Source of the DNA: Arcobacteraceae bacterium
GTDB taxonomy: Bacteria > Campylobacterota > Campylobacteria > Campylobacterales > Arcobacteraceae
Assembly: GCA_029934475.1 (NCBI GenBank)
Contig: JAOZMC010000012.1
Location: forward strand, 1-37,926
Length of the DNA stretch: 37,926 bases
Direction of reading: 5' to 3'
Below, piece after piece: positions 6,505 to 15,215 of this stretch. A program made the position numbers and the translations under genes. The notes under the pieces were generated by a model. That model did not search any database. It had not been told where the DNA came from and worked only from the letters and a program-made list of their open reading frames with translations. How positions within the stretch are numbered: position 1 is the stretch's first letter; each line of letters opens with the position of its first letter.

Positions 6505-8286
6505 CTATTTGATATATCCCATCTCTCTCATTTTGTTGTATATTTGAGTGACATATGGCCCACAAGCACCACCTCCGTGCCCACCGTGTTCTAGTAGCAC
6601 AGTGACTACATACTGCGGATTGTCGTATGGTGCATAGGTAGTCAGCCATGCATGCGACCTTTTGTAGTATTTTAGATCTTTTTCTCGTATCCTCGTGATA
6701 GTCTTTTGTGATATAGATGCCACTTGAGCTGTGCCAGTTTTACCTGCTATTTTTACATCTGTGTTTATGCCTCTTTTTGCTGTGCCTTTTTCATGTTGGA
6801 CGACATCTATCATACCTTGTCGTATCAGTCTTAACTGCTTTTTTGAAGCATTTATATCTTTGGATAGGATTTTTTTGTCTTTATTTAGTCTAGGCGTCAA
6901 TAGTTTTCCATATGCTAGAGAGGCTGTATATCTGGCTATCTGTAGTGGTGTGGTCAGGACATCGCCTTGACCTATAGAGGCATTGACTGTCTCGCCTAGA
7001 TACCACTGTTTTTTGTATTTTTTCATCTTCCATTGTTTGTCTGGATTTATACCTACAAATTCTCTAGGCAAATCTATACCTGTCTTTTGACCGAAACCAA
7101 ACATCCTTAGGTTTTTTGCCATGTTGTTAATACCCGATATCAAACTACCCTCATAATAAAACAGATCACAGCTTTCTCGTATAGCTTTTCTGGTGTCTAC
7201 TTTTTTGTGTCCGCTATGCTTCCAGCACCTAAATTTTCTTTTTCCTACTATTATGCTGCCGTTGCATTTAACTTCATGATTTGCTGTTTTTGGATTGTTT
7301 AAAAACCCTATGGAGTGAGCCATCTTTATGACAGAACCAGGTGGATACAATCCGTGTATAATCTTGTTTGTAAATGGCTTGTCTGGATTGTTTATCATGT
7401 CGTTCCATTGGTCATGACTTATACCATTTACAAACATATTTGGATTGTATTCTGGATAGCTTCCAGCAGATAGTATCTCGCCATTTTTTATATTCATCAC
7501 CACCACAGCGCCACTTAGAGCAGGCTCGTCTTTGGCTGTATTGTTTTTATCAAACAAGGAGCTGATGTATTTTTGTAGCTCTATATCTATAGATATTTTG
7601 ATATTTTTGCTAGCTGGCTTGCTATATGAAAGCACTTGAACTTCTTTGTTCATGGCATTGACCACTACTCTCTTGACACCTATATCACCCTTGAGTTGTT
7701 TGTCATAAAACTTTTCCAATCCGTTTTTGCCTATAGTTTTGTAGTGTCTATTTCGTCTGTCGCTTTTTATGTCTTTGTTGCTTATTTTGCCGATATATCC
7801 TATGATATGCGATGCTATTTTGCCATATGGATAAAATCTTTTGTTAGCTGGTGCTATCTTAAAATCATCGTTTGAGTTGAAAACTGTGTAGTGCTGAAAA
7901 AACTCTTCGTATGGTATATAGTTGATAACTTCTATATAGTTGTGATTGTATGGAGAGTCATTTTTTTTGTATAATTTTTTTGTTTCATTTATATCTATAT
8001 TGGCAAATCTTTCCTGTATCATACCAAAAAGCTTATCTAGCTTGTGCTGGTCTCTTATATGTGGGGCTATAGATACTGTAAAGCCTAGGTTGTTTATAGC
8101 GAGGGGGTTGTTGTTTCTGTCTGCTATCACTCCGCGGACTGGCGAGTCAAATATAGTTTTGGTGCGATTTTTTTTTGACAAGGCTGTGTATTTTGTATTT
8201 GACAACACACTTATATAAAAAACTTTAAATATTATAAACAAGATTGATAGACATATAAATATAAAAAGTGTTTTGTATCGTATCAT
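6505..8286 (-). CDS. mrdA: Penicillin-binding protein 2 (elongation transpeptidase)
   Basis: 593 residues. It is the rod-elongation D,D-transpeptidase that cross-links peptidoglycan in the periplasm. One N-terminal transmembrane helix (about 7-26) is followed by the PBP dimerisation domain (SPVRGVIADRNNNPLA). The transpeptidase domain carries the active-site tetrad Ser318-Val-Ile-Lys321, Ser372-Cys-Asp374 and Lys516-Thr-Gly518. HAWLTTYAPYDNPQYVV near the end is also typical. The start overlaps the preceding small membrane gene by 4 bases. It ends the rpmH-to-mrdA unit. In C. jejuni, as I recall, the pbp gene also follows a small membrane protein but not mnmE. Confidence 0.95.
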   Translation of the reverse strand: MIRYKTLFIFICLSILFIIFKVFYISVLSNTKYTALSKKNRTKTIFDSPVRGVIADRNNNPLAINNLGFTVSIAPHIRDQHKLDKLFGMIQERFANIDINETKKLYKKNDSPYNHNYIEVINYIPYEEFFQHYTVFNSNDDFKIAPANKRFYPYGKIASHIIGYIGKISNKDIKSDRRNRHYKTIGKNGLEKFYDKQLKGDIGVKRVVVNAMNKEVQVLSYSKPASKNIKISIDIELQKYISSLFDKNNTAKDEPALSGAVVVMNIKNGEILSAGSYPEYNPNMFVNGISHDQWNDMINNPDKPFTNKIIHGLYPPGSVIKMAHSIGFLNNPKTANHEVKCNGSIIVGKRKFRCWKHSGHKKVDTRKAIRESCDLFYYEGSLISGINNMAKNLRMFGFGQKTGIDLPREFVGINPDKQWKMKKYKKQWYLGETVNASIGQGDVLTTPLQIARYTASLAYGKLLTPRLNKDKKILSKDINASKKQLRLIRQGMIDVVQHEKGTAKRGINTDVKIAGKTGTAQVASISQKTITRIREKDLKYYKRSHAWLTTYAPYDNPQYVVTVLLEHGGHGGGACGPYVTQIYNKMREMGYIK

Positions 8287-8741
8287 AGTCTTGCTTTGTT
8301 GTTTTTTAACAATATTGTAAACAGGAACACAATGGATAAATCTATAGCTAGATTGACTGCTATGTTTTGAAACACTTGCTTGTCTATATCAAAATGAAAA
8401 AATAAAAAACCTATAAAAAATGGATAAAATATCAATACAGGCAAAACTATAGAATCATGAGCAATCTTTATGTGTCTTCTTATAAATTTCATAATATATC
8501 TATCTACTATATAATACAAAATAGACAAAGAGAAAAGAACAAAACCAAAATGTATCTCTATTGTTATATTGAGGACAAGACTATACAGATGCATACTCTT
8601 TTTGCCAAAAGTTTGTAGATATACAAAAAATGCAAATCCCGCCAAAAACACAGGGTATCCGTGGTATAGCGATGCTGTATTGACAATATATATCAACACT
8701 ATATAAAAGATTATTTGTAAGTACTTATAACTATCCATCAT
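8283..8741 (-). CDS. Small integral membrane protein, MreD-like by position
   Basis: 152 residues, almost entirely hydrophobic, with about five transmembrane segments separated by short basic loops (IMKFIRRHIKIAH in the middle). Sequence alone does not identify a family. The location directly before, and overlapping, the PBP2 gene is where MreD or an MreD-like protein is expected, so a role in the elongation complex is plausible. It overlaps the mnmE stop by 4 bases and the mrdA start by 4 bases. The function call is inference from context. Confidence 0.8.
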   Translation of the reverse strand: MMDSYKYLQIIFYIVLIYIVNTASLYHGYPVFLAGFAFFVYLQTFGKKSMHLYSLVLNITIEIHFGFVLFSLSILYYIVDRYIMKFIRRHIKIAHDSIVLPVLIFYPFFIGFLFFHFDIDKQVFQNIAVNLAIDLSIVFLFTILLKNNKARL

Positions 8742-10072
8742 TTACCCAGACAAAACTCGCCAAACATCACATCGAGCATCTGGTCGTGGCTGTATGGCTC
8801 TGTGATACTTGATATATTTTTCAAAGCTTCGTTTAACTCAAAGCTTAGTAGCTCCATATCGTTTGAGCTAGATGATTTTTGACTAGATACAATATTTGCC
8901 AGACACTTTTTTGTAGCTTCTATCTGTCTGCTTGATACCAAACTCAACTGAGACGAGTCAAAACTTTGTGTCAATATCTCTTGTAGCTTGTCTATAAACT
9001 TGTCTGCGTTTTTTTCTACACTCATGGCTATATGGTTGCCTATCTTATCCTTGTCAAGTTTATTTTTAAGGTCTATTTTGTTGAGTATCTTTATGACTAT
9101 TTTATCTGTATTTTTTACTAGATTTAGTATGTATTTGTCATCATCATCCAGCTTTGAAGAGTTGTCAAACATAGCGACTACTATATCGCTATTTGCAAAA
9201 GTTTGTTTAGTCATCTTTATACCTTTGGCTTCTATATCGTTGGTGGTTTGTCTTATACCTGCCGTGTCGCTTATGTGGACTATATTGTCGCCTATTTTTA
9301 TAGCTTTGGTTATAGTGTCTCTAGTGGTGCCGGGTTCATTTGAGACTATGACCGCATTTTCACACAGCAGAGCATTTAGAAACGAACTCTTGCCGACATT
9401 TGGTTTGCCTATGATAGATATGTAAAAGCCTTGCATTAACCCATCTTTTTGAGTGCTGTTTTGCAAAAGTTTTGTCATAGAGTTTTTTAGAACTTCTAGC
9501 TTGTCCTCTATCTGTCTAGTAGTGCTATCATCTATAGGTTCATCACCATAATCGATACCCACTTCTATAAAAGCTAGCACCTCTACAAGACTGGCTTTGT
9601 TTTGTCTCACGAACTCTGCTAGCTCTCCACTTATCTGTCTCGATAGCACTTTGACTGCACTTTCGCTTTGGGCTTTTATGATATTTGATACCGCTTGGAC
9701 TTGGCTTAGATCCATCTTGCCATTTATGTAGGCTCTCTTGCTAAACTCACCGGGCATAGCTAGAGATACATCAAGTCCTAGCACAGTTTTTAGCACCATA
9801 TTTGCTACTATCAATCCACCGTGGCACTGAAACTCTACGACATCTTCACCAGTATAAGAGTGCGGAGCTTGAAAATATATCACCACAGCTTCATCTAGTA
9901 GCTCGTCGTTTGAGTCAAAAAGTTTGCATAAAGTGGCATATCGTGGGACTAGAGAGGATTTTTTGGTGATCTGTTTCGCTACTTGCAAAGCTTTGTCGCC
10001 ACTTACTCTCACTATAGACACAGCCCCAATCGCTTTGGGGGTTGATATAGCTACTATAGTATCATAGCACAT
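8738..10072 (-). CDS. mnmE: tRNA modification GTPase MnmE
   Basis: 444 residues. With MnmG it installs the carboxymethylaminomethyl group at U34 of tRNAs reading purine-ending codons. The N-terminal tetrahydrofolate-binding domain (MPGEFSKRAYINGKMDLSQ) is followed by a GTPase domain with GKPNVGKSS at 222-230, EPGTTRD, DTAG at 269-272 and NKID. The C-terminal Cys-Leu-Gly-Lys ends the protein as the family requires. The start overlaps the jag stop by 11 bases. Complete and typical in length. MnmG is not in the window. Confidence 0.96.
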   Translation of the reverse strand: MCYDTIVAISTPKAIGAVSIVRVSGDKALQVAKQITKKSSLVPRYATLCKLFDSNDELLDEAVVIYFQAPHSYTGEDVVEFQCHGGLIVANMVLKTVLGLDVSLAMPGEFSKRAYINGKMDLSQVQAVSNIIKAQSESAVKVLSRQISGELAEFVRQNKASLVEVLAFIEVGIDYGDEPIDDSTTRQIEDKLEVLKNSMTKLLQNSTQKDGLMQGFYISIIGKPNVGKSSFLNALLCENAVIVSNEPGTTRDTITKAIKIGDNIVHISDTAGIRQTTNDIEAKGIKMTKQTFANSDIVVAMFDNSSKLDDDDKYILNLVKNTDKIVIKILNKIDLKNKLDKDKIGNHIAMSVEKNADKFIDKLQEILTQSFDSSQLSLVSSRQIEATKKCLANIVSSQKSSSSNDMELLSFELNEALKNISSITEPYSHDQMLDVMFGEFCLGK

Positions 10073-10943
10073 CTTGCCTATCGTCTATCTTTATAGTTTT
10101 TCTACCCTTTTGGGTCTCTTCAAATATCAGTTGTCTATCTGGAAACTTATGCTGTATCAAGTCCACTGCTATGCGCAAGTATTGTCCCGACAGCTCCACT
10201 GTAGTGCCGTAGCCATATCCTGTCACATCTTCATAAAATTTTTCTAGTAGTTGGGCTACTTTGTGTTGTTTGTTTTGAAGATATTGTAGTATCTCTAGCC
10301 TTGAGTCTAGGTTGTATTTTCTTTTGAGCCAACTGTTTAACATAAAAGAAAGAGAATCATACCTAAATCCTTTTGTGCCTATAACTATCTTTGCGTCGTC
10401 TCCTATTAATTTTATATACACAGTGTGGTCGTCTGTCTTGTGTAGCTTGTCAATACTTATATCTAGACAATAGATAGAAAAAAGTTTATCTAGCTTTGGT
10501 CGTATATCTTTTGTGTCGTCATCCTCTATCACTTTGTATTTTATCTGTGGTTCTTTGTCGACAAACTCTAGTGGTGGGCGGCTGTCTGTATCTTTGTTGT
10601 CCTGTCTTGTTGTCTGTCGTATAGGTCGTGTGTGCTGTCGTGCTGTCTCTTGTGGGAGATCTAGTGGTGGTGTATAGGCTTGGCTAGGCTGTGTGAGTTG
10701 TGGCTCTTGTGTCGCTGTTGTCTGTGTGTCTGTATCGCTTTGTGGTGTGGGCTGTGGTTTGTCTGGCTGTGGTTCGTCTGGTAGATGGACTTTGAGTATC
10801 GCACCTTTTTTCATCATACCCAATATACCAGCAGAGTGTGTCTGTAGCACCTCTATATCTAGCTTTGATATAGGTATATCTATATCTTGTGAAATCTGTT
10901 TGTATGCATCATCTAAAGTATCTGCTTTAAATATTTTTGTCAT
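10062..10943 (-). CDS. jag: Jag/KhpB-like RNA-binding protein
   Basis: 293 residues. An N-terminal Jag domain (about 1-52, ending in GILGMMKKGAILKV) is followed by a long Pro/Gln/Thr-rich linker (about 55-125) and a KH-type RNA-binding domain with the loop IGTKG (about 188-192). The C-terminal part ends at IDDRQDVL. A full R3H motif is not obvious. Family members bind RNA and affect cell division and elongation in other bacteria. It sits directly downstream of yidC, overlapping it by 4 bases, the usual position. The unusually biased linker is probably disordered. Confidence 0.88.
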   Translation of the reverse strand: MTKIFKADTLDDAYKQISQDIDIPISKLDIEVLQTHSAGILGMMKKGAILKVHLPDEPQPDKPQPTPQSDTDTQTTATQEPQLTQPSQAYTPPLDLPQETARQHTRPIRQTTRQDNKDTDSRPPLEFVDKEPQIKYKVIEDDDTKDIRPKLDKLFSIYCLDISIDKLHKTDDHTVYIKLIGDDAKIVIGTKGFRYDSLSFMLNSWLKRKYNLDSRLEILQYLQNKQHKVAQLLEKFYEDVTGYGYGTTVELSGQYLRIAVDLIQHKFPDRQLIFEETQKGRKTIKIDDRQDVL

Positions 10944-12565
10944 TTTTTATCCTTTTTTATCTTGTGTGATAGATGTTCCTCGTGTCGCTGTATCTTGTTT
11001 TTGGCAAACAGTCTGTTGATATAATACTGCTGACCTATAGTGAAAAGGTTGTTTATAAACCAATACAGAGTAAGTCCGGCAGGAAACCACAAGAAGAAAA
11101 ATGTAAATATGACAGGCAAAAACTGAAACAATTTTTTCTGCATCTCGTCTTGTATTTGGTTTGGAGTGATTTTTTGTTGAATATACATGGTAGCACCCAT
11201 AAGTATAGGTAGCACATACCACGGATCCATCACTGCTAAGTCATCTATCCACAGTATCCACGGAGAGCCTTTGAGTTCTATAGAGTTCAAAAGCACACGA
11301 TATATGGCAAAAAATACAGGTATCTGTAGCAAGATAGGAAAGCACCCACCCATAGGATTGACTCCCTCTTTTTTGTAAAACTCCATCATCTTTGCACCGC
11401 TTTTTTGTTTGTCGTCTTTGTATTTTTCTTGTATCTCTTTGATCTTTGGTGCAAACTCTTTGAGCTTATTCATAGAGACCATACCTTTGTAAGCTAGCGG
11501 ATATAGCACGAGCTTTATCATCACTGTCACCAGCACGATAGTCCAGCCCCAGTTGCCTATAAATCCAAAAAAGTATTTAAGTATCAAAAACATAGGCTTC
11601 GCTATAAAGGTAAACCACCCGTATTCTATAGCATCTGTCAAGCTGTCGTTTAGTGCTTTTAATGTTTCGTATTCTTTGGGACCCATATATCCGCTTAAAC
11701 TTATTTTGTCTTTGATATGGATAAAAACTTGCGGATTGTTCTGTGTATCTGGCATAAGCGATAACTTGAGACTATCTTTAAAATTGAACAATATAGTAGC
11801 ATAATACCTATCAAAAGCACTGGCAAACTTCACACCTTCGTATGTTTGAGTGGTATCTAAATCTTCATCTTCTATCAAAGTTGTCGTGTCGTCTCCTAGC
11901 TTTAGCAACACTCCGTGGTCTGCATACATATCTGCTAGCACATCAGGACGAAATCCAGTAGTAGCAAAAAACTCCGCCGTGTTTGATGAACTTATAGTTA
12001 TATCATAGTGTCCATCTGGATAAAACGTCATCTCTTTGGTTATAGTAGTTTTCGACAAAGTTTGTGTCAGTGTCAGTGTTTGTGGCGAAGTGGTAGCATC
12101 TACTTTGCTACTAGATGGGACTACTGCTATCTTAAATGCTTCGTCATTTATGGTTCTATCGCTAAATCTTAGCTCAAGTGGTTTTAGGCTGTCTGGATTA
12201 AATAGTCGTATAGCTTTGCCATCTTCATCTATATATTGGGATTGTTTCAAAACTACTTGTGATATTCGCCCTAAGTTGTCTATAACTATTTTGCTCTTTT
12301 TTGTCTCTATTGTTGCTACTATATCTGCCGATGACACATCTGTAGCTTGTGGTGCGCTCACCGTAGTAGTCGGTGCATTTGTCGTGGTTTGGACTTTGGG
12401 GGCTTGTGTCTTCGCCTGTGCTTTGGCTTGTTTACTTGTCTGTGCTTTGCTACTGTCTGCTGCTACTTTGGGCTGTATATAAAAATAGTCAAATGCTATA
12501 AAAAAAGCAAATGATAGCACCATAGCTATGAGAAGTCGTTTTTGTTTGTCGTCTTTGTTTGTCAT
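10940..12565 (-). CDS. yidC: Membrane protein insertase YidC
   Basis: 541 residues. It inserts proteins into the inner membrane, alone or with SecYEG. There is one N-terminal transmembrane helix (about 11-30) and then a low-complexity Ala/Thr/Gln linker (about 35-75). The large periplasmic beta domain and the conserved five-helix insertase core follow, with recognisable GWTIVLVTVMIKLVLYP, MGGCFPILLQIPVFFAIYRVL and FFLWFPAGLTLYW. The tail is strongly basic. Start and stop overlap yidD and jag by 4 bases each, consistent with coupled translation. Confidence 0.96.
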   Translation of the reverse strand: MTNKDDKQKRLLIAMVLSFAFFIAFDYFYIQPKVAADSSKAQTSKQAKAQAKTQAPKVQTTTNAPTTTVSAPQATDVSSADIVATIETKKSKIVIDNLGRISQVVLKQSQYIDEDGKAIRLFNPDSLKPLELRFSDRTINDEAFKIAVVPSSSKVDATTSPQTLTLTQTLSKTTITKEMTFYPDGHYDITISSSNTAEFFATTGFRPDVLADMYADHGVLLKLGDDTTTLIEDEDLDTTQTYEGVKFASAFDRYYATILFNFKDSLKLSLMPDTQNNPQVFIHIKDKISLSGYMGPKEYETLKALNDSLTDAIEYGWFTFIAKPMFLILKYFFGFIGNWGWTIVLVTVMIKLVLYPLAYKGMVSMNKLKEFAPKIKEIQEKYKDDKQKSGAKMMEFYKKEGVNPMGGCFPILLQIPVFFAIYRVLLNSIELKGSPWILWIDDLAVMDPWYVLPILMGATMYIQQKITPNQIQDEMQKKLFQFLPVIFTFFFLWFPAGLTLYWFINNLFTIGQQYYINRLFAKNKIQRHEEHLSHKIKKDKK

Positions 12566-12879
12566 ATTGTATTCCTAATCGTAATATATCTGTCTTTTTT
12601 GTTTGTCTCAACAAACCAATACTTCACATTTATCTTGCCATATTTTATATGGTTGAACTTTTTGTGAACTATAGGATAGTCAAATCCACCCTTGAAAAGC
12701 TGGTTGCATCTCAATATTCTAAAGCACGACAGCACTAGTGCTTTGTCTAGGCGGTTGTGCGATAGCTGGTCTATAGCATAAGCCGAACAAGTAGGATGAA
12801 ACCTACAAGACCCATAAGAGATCACAGACAGAAACTTCCTGTAGAAGTTTATGGTCCATATCAACATCCTATTTGCCAT
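12562..12879 (-). CDS. yidD: Membrane protein insertion efficiency factor YidD
   Basis: 105 residues. It is a small membrane-associated protein thought to assist YidC-dependent insertion. The family core is clear: FYRKFLS, CRFHPTCSAYA and a conserved Cys in FRILRCNQLFKGGFDYP. The C-terminal roughly 35 residues after the core are extra relative to short family members. It overlaps rnpA by 11 bases. An in-frame ATG 12 bases further in is a possible alternative start. Confidence 0.92.
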   Translation of the reverse strand: MANRMLIWTINFYRKFLSVISYGSCRFHPTCSAYAIDQLSHNRLDKALVLSCFRILRCNQLFKGGFDYPIVHKKFNHIKYGKINVKYWFVETNKKDRYITIRNTI

Positions 12880-13174
12880 GAAGTTTCCTCATCGCTACTA
12901 TAAACTGTTGGTCAAGTTCTGCTGGACTTGTGTCGTTTATATCTTTTTTTGCTACAAACAGACACAGACCAGCAGCTAGAGATTGTTTATGTTTTTGCAC
13001 CATCGCCCTTAGGCGTCTTTTCGCTCTGTTTCTACACACAGCATCGCCTACTTTTTTTGAAGCTACAAACCCTACTTGAAGTCTAGTTTGCTTGACAAAA
13101 AAGTATATGAAACTGGATGTATGAAACTTTTGTTTGCTAGCATACAAGCGGTTAAACTCCTTTTTGGCTCGCAC
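12869..13174 (-). CDS. rnpA: RNase P protein component
   Basis: 101 residues from GTG at 13172-13174. It assists the RNase P RNA in maturing tRNA 5' ends. The basic helix RNRAKRRLR is the family signature, preceded by VGFVASKKVGDAV. The start is uncertain. The frame stays open upstream to a stop at 13223-13225 and encodes [10 protein letters not shown], which continues the typical RnpA N-terminus (HRVRAKKEF). A longer protein starting at ATT 13199-13201, overlapping rpmH by 13 bases, is therefore likely. GTG 13174 has no good ribosome binding site. Confidence 0.9.
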   Translation of the reverse strand: MRAKKEFNRLYASKQKFHTSSFIYFFVKQTRLQVGFVASKKVGDAVCRNRAKRRLRAMVQKHKQSLAAGLCLFVAKKDINDTSPAELDQQFIVAMRKLHGK

Positions 13175-13188
13175 TCGGTGGGCTTTAT

Positions 13189-13323
13189 CTAGACAGCTAA
13201 TCTCTTTCTGCCTTTTGCTCGTCTAGCATTCAACACTCTTCTGCCGTTTTTGGTCTTCATACGAAGTCTAAATCCGTGTGTTCTTTTCCTTGGTGTGTTG
13301 TGTGGTTGATATGTTCTTTTCAT
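13189..13323 (-). CDS. rpmH: Ribosomal protein bL34
   Basis: 44 residues, beginning [19 protein letters not shown] and ending [11 protein letters not shown], which is unmistakable bL34. Two tandem ATG codons occur at 13324-13326 and 13321-13323. The AGGAG at 13328-13332 is too close to the first, so the second is chosen, giving the canonical N-terminus. It is the first gene of the rpmH-rnpA-yidD-yidC-jag-mnmE-membrane protein-mrdA unit and has its own promoter just upstream. Confidence 0.97.
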   Translation of the reverse strand: MKRTYQPHNTPRKRTHGFRLRMKTKNGRRVLNARRAKGRKRLAV

Positions 13324-13344
13324 CATTCTCCTTTTTTAAACTAC

Positions 13345-13350
13345 ATTTTA
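13345..13350 (-). promoter_or_regulatory. -10 box of the rpmH operon
   Basis: Minus-strand TAAAAT within TTTTTTAGATAAAATG. The predicted start lies about 15 bases before the rpmH ATG. It is embedded in the left arm of a 21-bp inverted repeat whose right arm holds the hemB promoter, so the two divergent promoters are near mirror images. Confidence 0.65.
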
Positions 13351-13401
13351 TCTAAAAAATATAAATTTAACTCAAATACCGATAATTTTATATTTTTTAG
13401 A

Positions 13402-13407
13402 TACAAT
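13402..13407 (+). promoter_or_regulatory. -10 box of hemB
   Basis: TACAAT preceded by ATTTTTTAGA. A start near 13413-13415 leaves only about 11 bases before the hemB ATG, so the ribosome binding site AAAGGA sits almost at the 5' end of the message. Confidence 0.65.
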
Positions 13408-13424
13408 TGTCCCAAAGGAAAACT

Positions 13425-14396
13425 ATGTTTAGACGATTTAGAAGACTAAGAACACACAAAACGATACGAGATATGACGACACAGACAAGACTACACAAAG
13501 ATGACTTCGTGTATCCGCTGTTTGTCAAAGAGGGCAAATTTGACAAGATAGAAGTCCTGTCTATGCCCGGAGTGTATCAGATGGATATAGAGACTATAGT
13601 CAGCGAAGTCGCACAGCTAGTAGATATAGGTATAAAAGCGGTGCTGCTGTTTGGCATACCAGACCACAAAGATGAGATAGGCTCAGAGTGTATGAGCGAC
13701 AACTCTCTCATTGCAAGGACTATCATAGCTATCAAAAAGAAGTTTCCAGATATCTATGTTATCACTGATTTGTGTTTTTGTGAATATACATCGCACGGGC
13801 ATTGTGGAGTGTTGGATGAAACTACAGGAGCAGTAGACAACGACAAAACTTTACTCAACTCCTCGACACAAGCTTTGGTACATGTCAAAGCAGGAGCAGA
13901 TATGATAGCCCCTAGCGGTATGATGGACGGTATCGTAGCTACACTTCGGCATACCTTAGACACACACGGCTACACAGATATACCTATCATGAGTTATAGC
14001 ACCAAGTTTGCTAGTGCCTTTTATGGACCATTTCGTGATGTAGCCCAAAGCTCTCCAGACAAAGGCGACAGAAAATCATATCAGATGAGCGTAGCAAACC
14101 GCCTGGAAGCTATAGAGGAGTCACTAGAAGACGAAGCTCAAGGTGCCGATATGCTCATGGTCAAACCAGCTCTTAGTTTCCTAGATATCATAAGAGATAT
14201 AAAAAACAGCACCAACCTACCTATAGTAGCATACAATGTCAGCGGAGAGTATGCCATGCTGAAGTTAGCAGGAGCAAAGGGGCTTTTAGATTATGACAAA
14301 GTGATGTTTGAAACTCTACTATCTATGAAGAGAGCAGGTGCTAGTATTATCATCACATATCATGCCAAAGAGATATGTAGGTTGTTAGACAGATGA
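13425..14396 (+). CDS. hemB: Delta-aminolevulinic acid dehydratase (porphobilinogen synthase)
   Basis: 323 residues from ATG 13425. The upstream TTG in the same frame is not used because AAAGGA lies between it and this ATG, and the family begins FRRxRRLR. It condenses two 5-aminolevulinate molecules to porphobilinogen in haem synthesis. Schiff-base lysines are Lys194 (SYSTKFASAFYGPF) and Lys247 (MLMVKPALS). Cys117, Cys119 and Cys127 in CFCEYTSHGHCG form the zinc site of the zinc-dependent class. Its ATGA stop/start overlap couples it to the next membrane-protein gene. Complete and typical in length. Confidence 0.97.
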   Translation: MFRRFRRLRTHKTIRDMTTQTRLHKDDFVYPLFVKEGKFDKIEVLSMPGVYQMDIETIVSEVAQLVDIGIKAVLLFGIPDHKDEIGSECMSDNSLIARTIIAIKKKFPDIYVITDLCFCEYTSHGHCGVLDETTGAVDNDKTLLNSSTQALVHVKAGADMIAPSGMMDGIVATLRHTLDTHGYTDIPIMSYSTKFASAFYGPFRDVAQSSPDKGDRKSYQMSVANRLEAIEESLEDEAQGADMLMVKPALSFLDIIRDIKNSTNLPIVAYNVSGEYAMLKLAGAKGLLDYDKVMFETLLSMKRAGASIIITYHAKEICRLLDR

Positions 14397-15133
14397 GAAA
14401 AACCCAAGGTGAGATCCTAGCCCTATCATTTCGAGAGTTGTTTAGCAAGTCTATGCTAAAGCTGGCATTTTTGCCATTTATTATCATCATGGTGCTGTTT
14501 TATGCTCTGTTTTTCTACTTTATGAGTGATGTGAGTTTCAGCGGTGGCACTGGACTTGCGAGCGTTGATTATCTACTAGAGATATCTGCCGTGGCATGGA
14601 TATTGACAGCATTTGCCTATATATTTGGAATATTTGCTCTATATTGGGTCGGTATATTTTTCGCCGTGATTTTAGCAGGATTTTTCACACCATATATAAT
14701 CGCCCATCTACAGCGAAAACACTACAGCCACATAGACATAGCAGGTGGCTACGGCACTATCACAAACAGTTTGCTGTTTTTACTTAAAACTACTTTGGTG
14801 ATGCTATTTTGGTTTTTGGTGCTTGTGCCTTTGTATTTCATACCTGTGGTCAATGTGGTGGCTATTAACTTGCCATTTTACTATTTTTTTCACAAGATGT
14901 TGCACTTTGATGTAGCATCAAATATGCTAAGCAAAGAGCGACACATAGTCATCAAACACAGGCACGGCACTAGCTTTAGGTTCTATTCGTTGTTTTTGTA
15001 TCTGTTGTCTATGATACCGTTTGTGGTGCTTGTGTTGCCTGTGTTTTATATACTTTATCTAGCTATAAATTATTTTGAATATGTTGTAGTTTCAAAAGAC
15101 CACAATCCACACCAACCACACCAAATATCATAA
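14393..15133 (+). CDS. EI24/CysZ-like integral membrane protein
   Basis: 246 residues with four to six hydrophobic segments, e.g. LAFLPFIIIMVLFYALFFYF (about 25-44), a long pair around 60-100, and two near 125-155 and 205-230. The layout (N-terminal FRELFSKSMLKLAFLPF, mid SGGTGL, ITNSLLFLLKTTLVMLFWFLV) resembles the EI24 domain proteins related to CysZ that Campylobacterota carry next to hemB. Sulfate transport is not assured; the molecular role is unknown. The start overlaps hemB by 4 bases. No partner genes suggest a substrate. Confidence 0.82.
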   Translation: MRKTQGEILALSFRELFSKSMLKLAFLPFIIIMVLFYALFFYFMSDVSFSGGTGLASVDYLLEISAVAWILTAFAYIFGIFALYWVGIFFAVILAGFFTPYIIAHLQRKHYSHIDIAGGYGTITNSLLFLLKTTLVMLFWFLVLVPLYFIPVVNVVAINLPFYYFFHKMLHFDVASNMLSKERHIVIKHRHGTSFRFYSLFLYLLSMIPFVVLVLPVFYILYLAINYFEYVVVSKDHNPHQPHQIS

Positions 15134-15215
15134 TATTTTTGATAACTTTTTTTGTATATTTATAAATTTATCACTACATAATGTCCAAAACAAACATCAT
15201 ATAAGATTATTTGGA

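Larger units (their letters stand above)
13345..13407. repeat. 21-bp inverted repeat between rpmH and hemB
   Basis: The arm at 13345-13365 is the reverse complement of 13387-13407 with one mismatch (20 of 21). Each arm consists of an A/T tract (TATTTTTTAGATA) plus the -10 box of one divergent promoter. The centre, 13366-13386, is AT-rich. It may simply be two similar promoters facing away from each other, or a symmetric regulator site. Confidence 0.6.

Noticed and set aside
7968-7980. Poly-T tract in mrdA as a phase-variation switch
   Set aside because: Eight T encode ordinary Lys-Lys-Asn; the tract is short, A/T type, and mrdA is expected to be essential.
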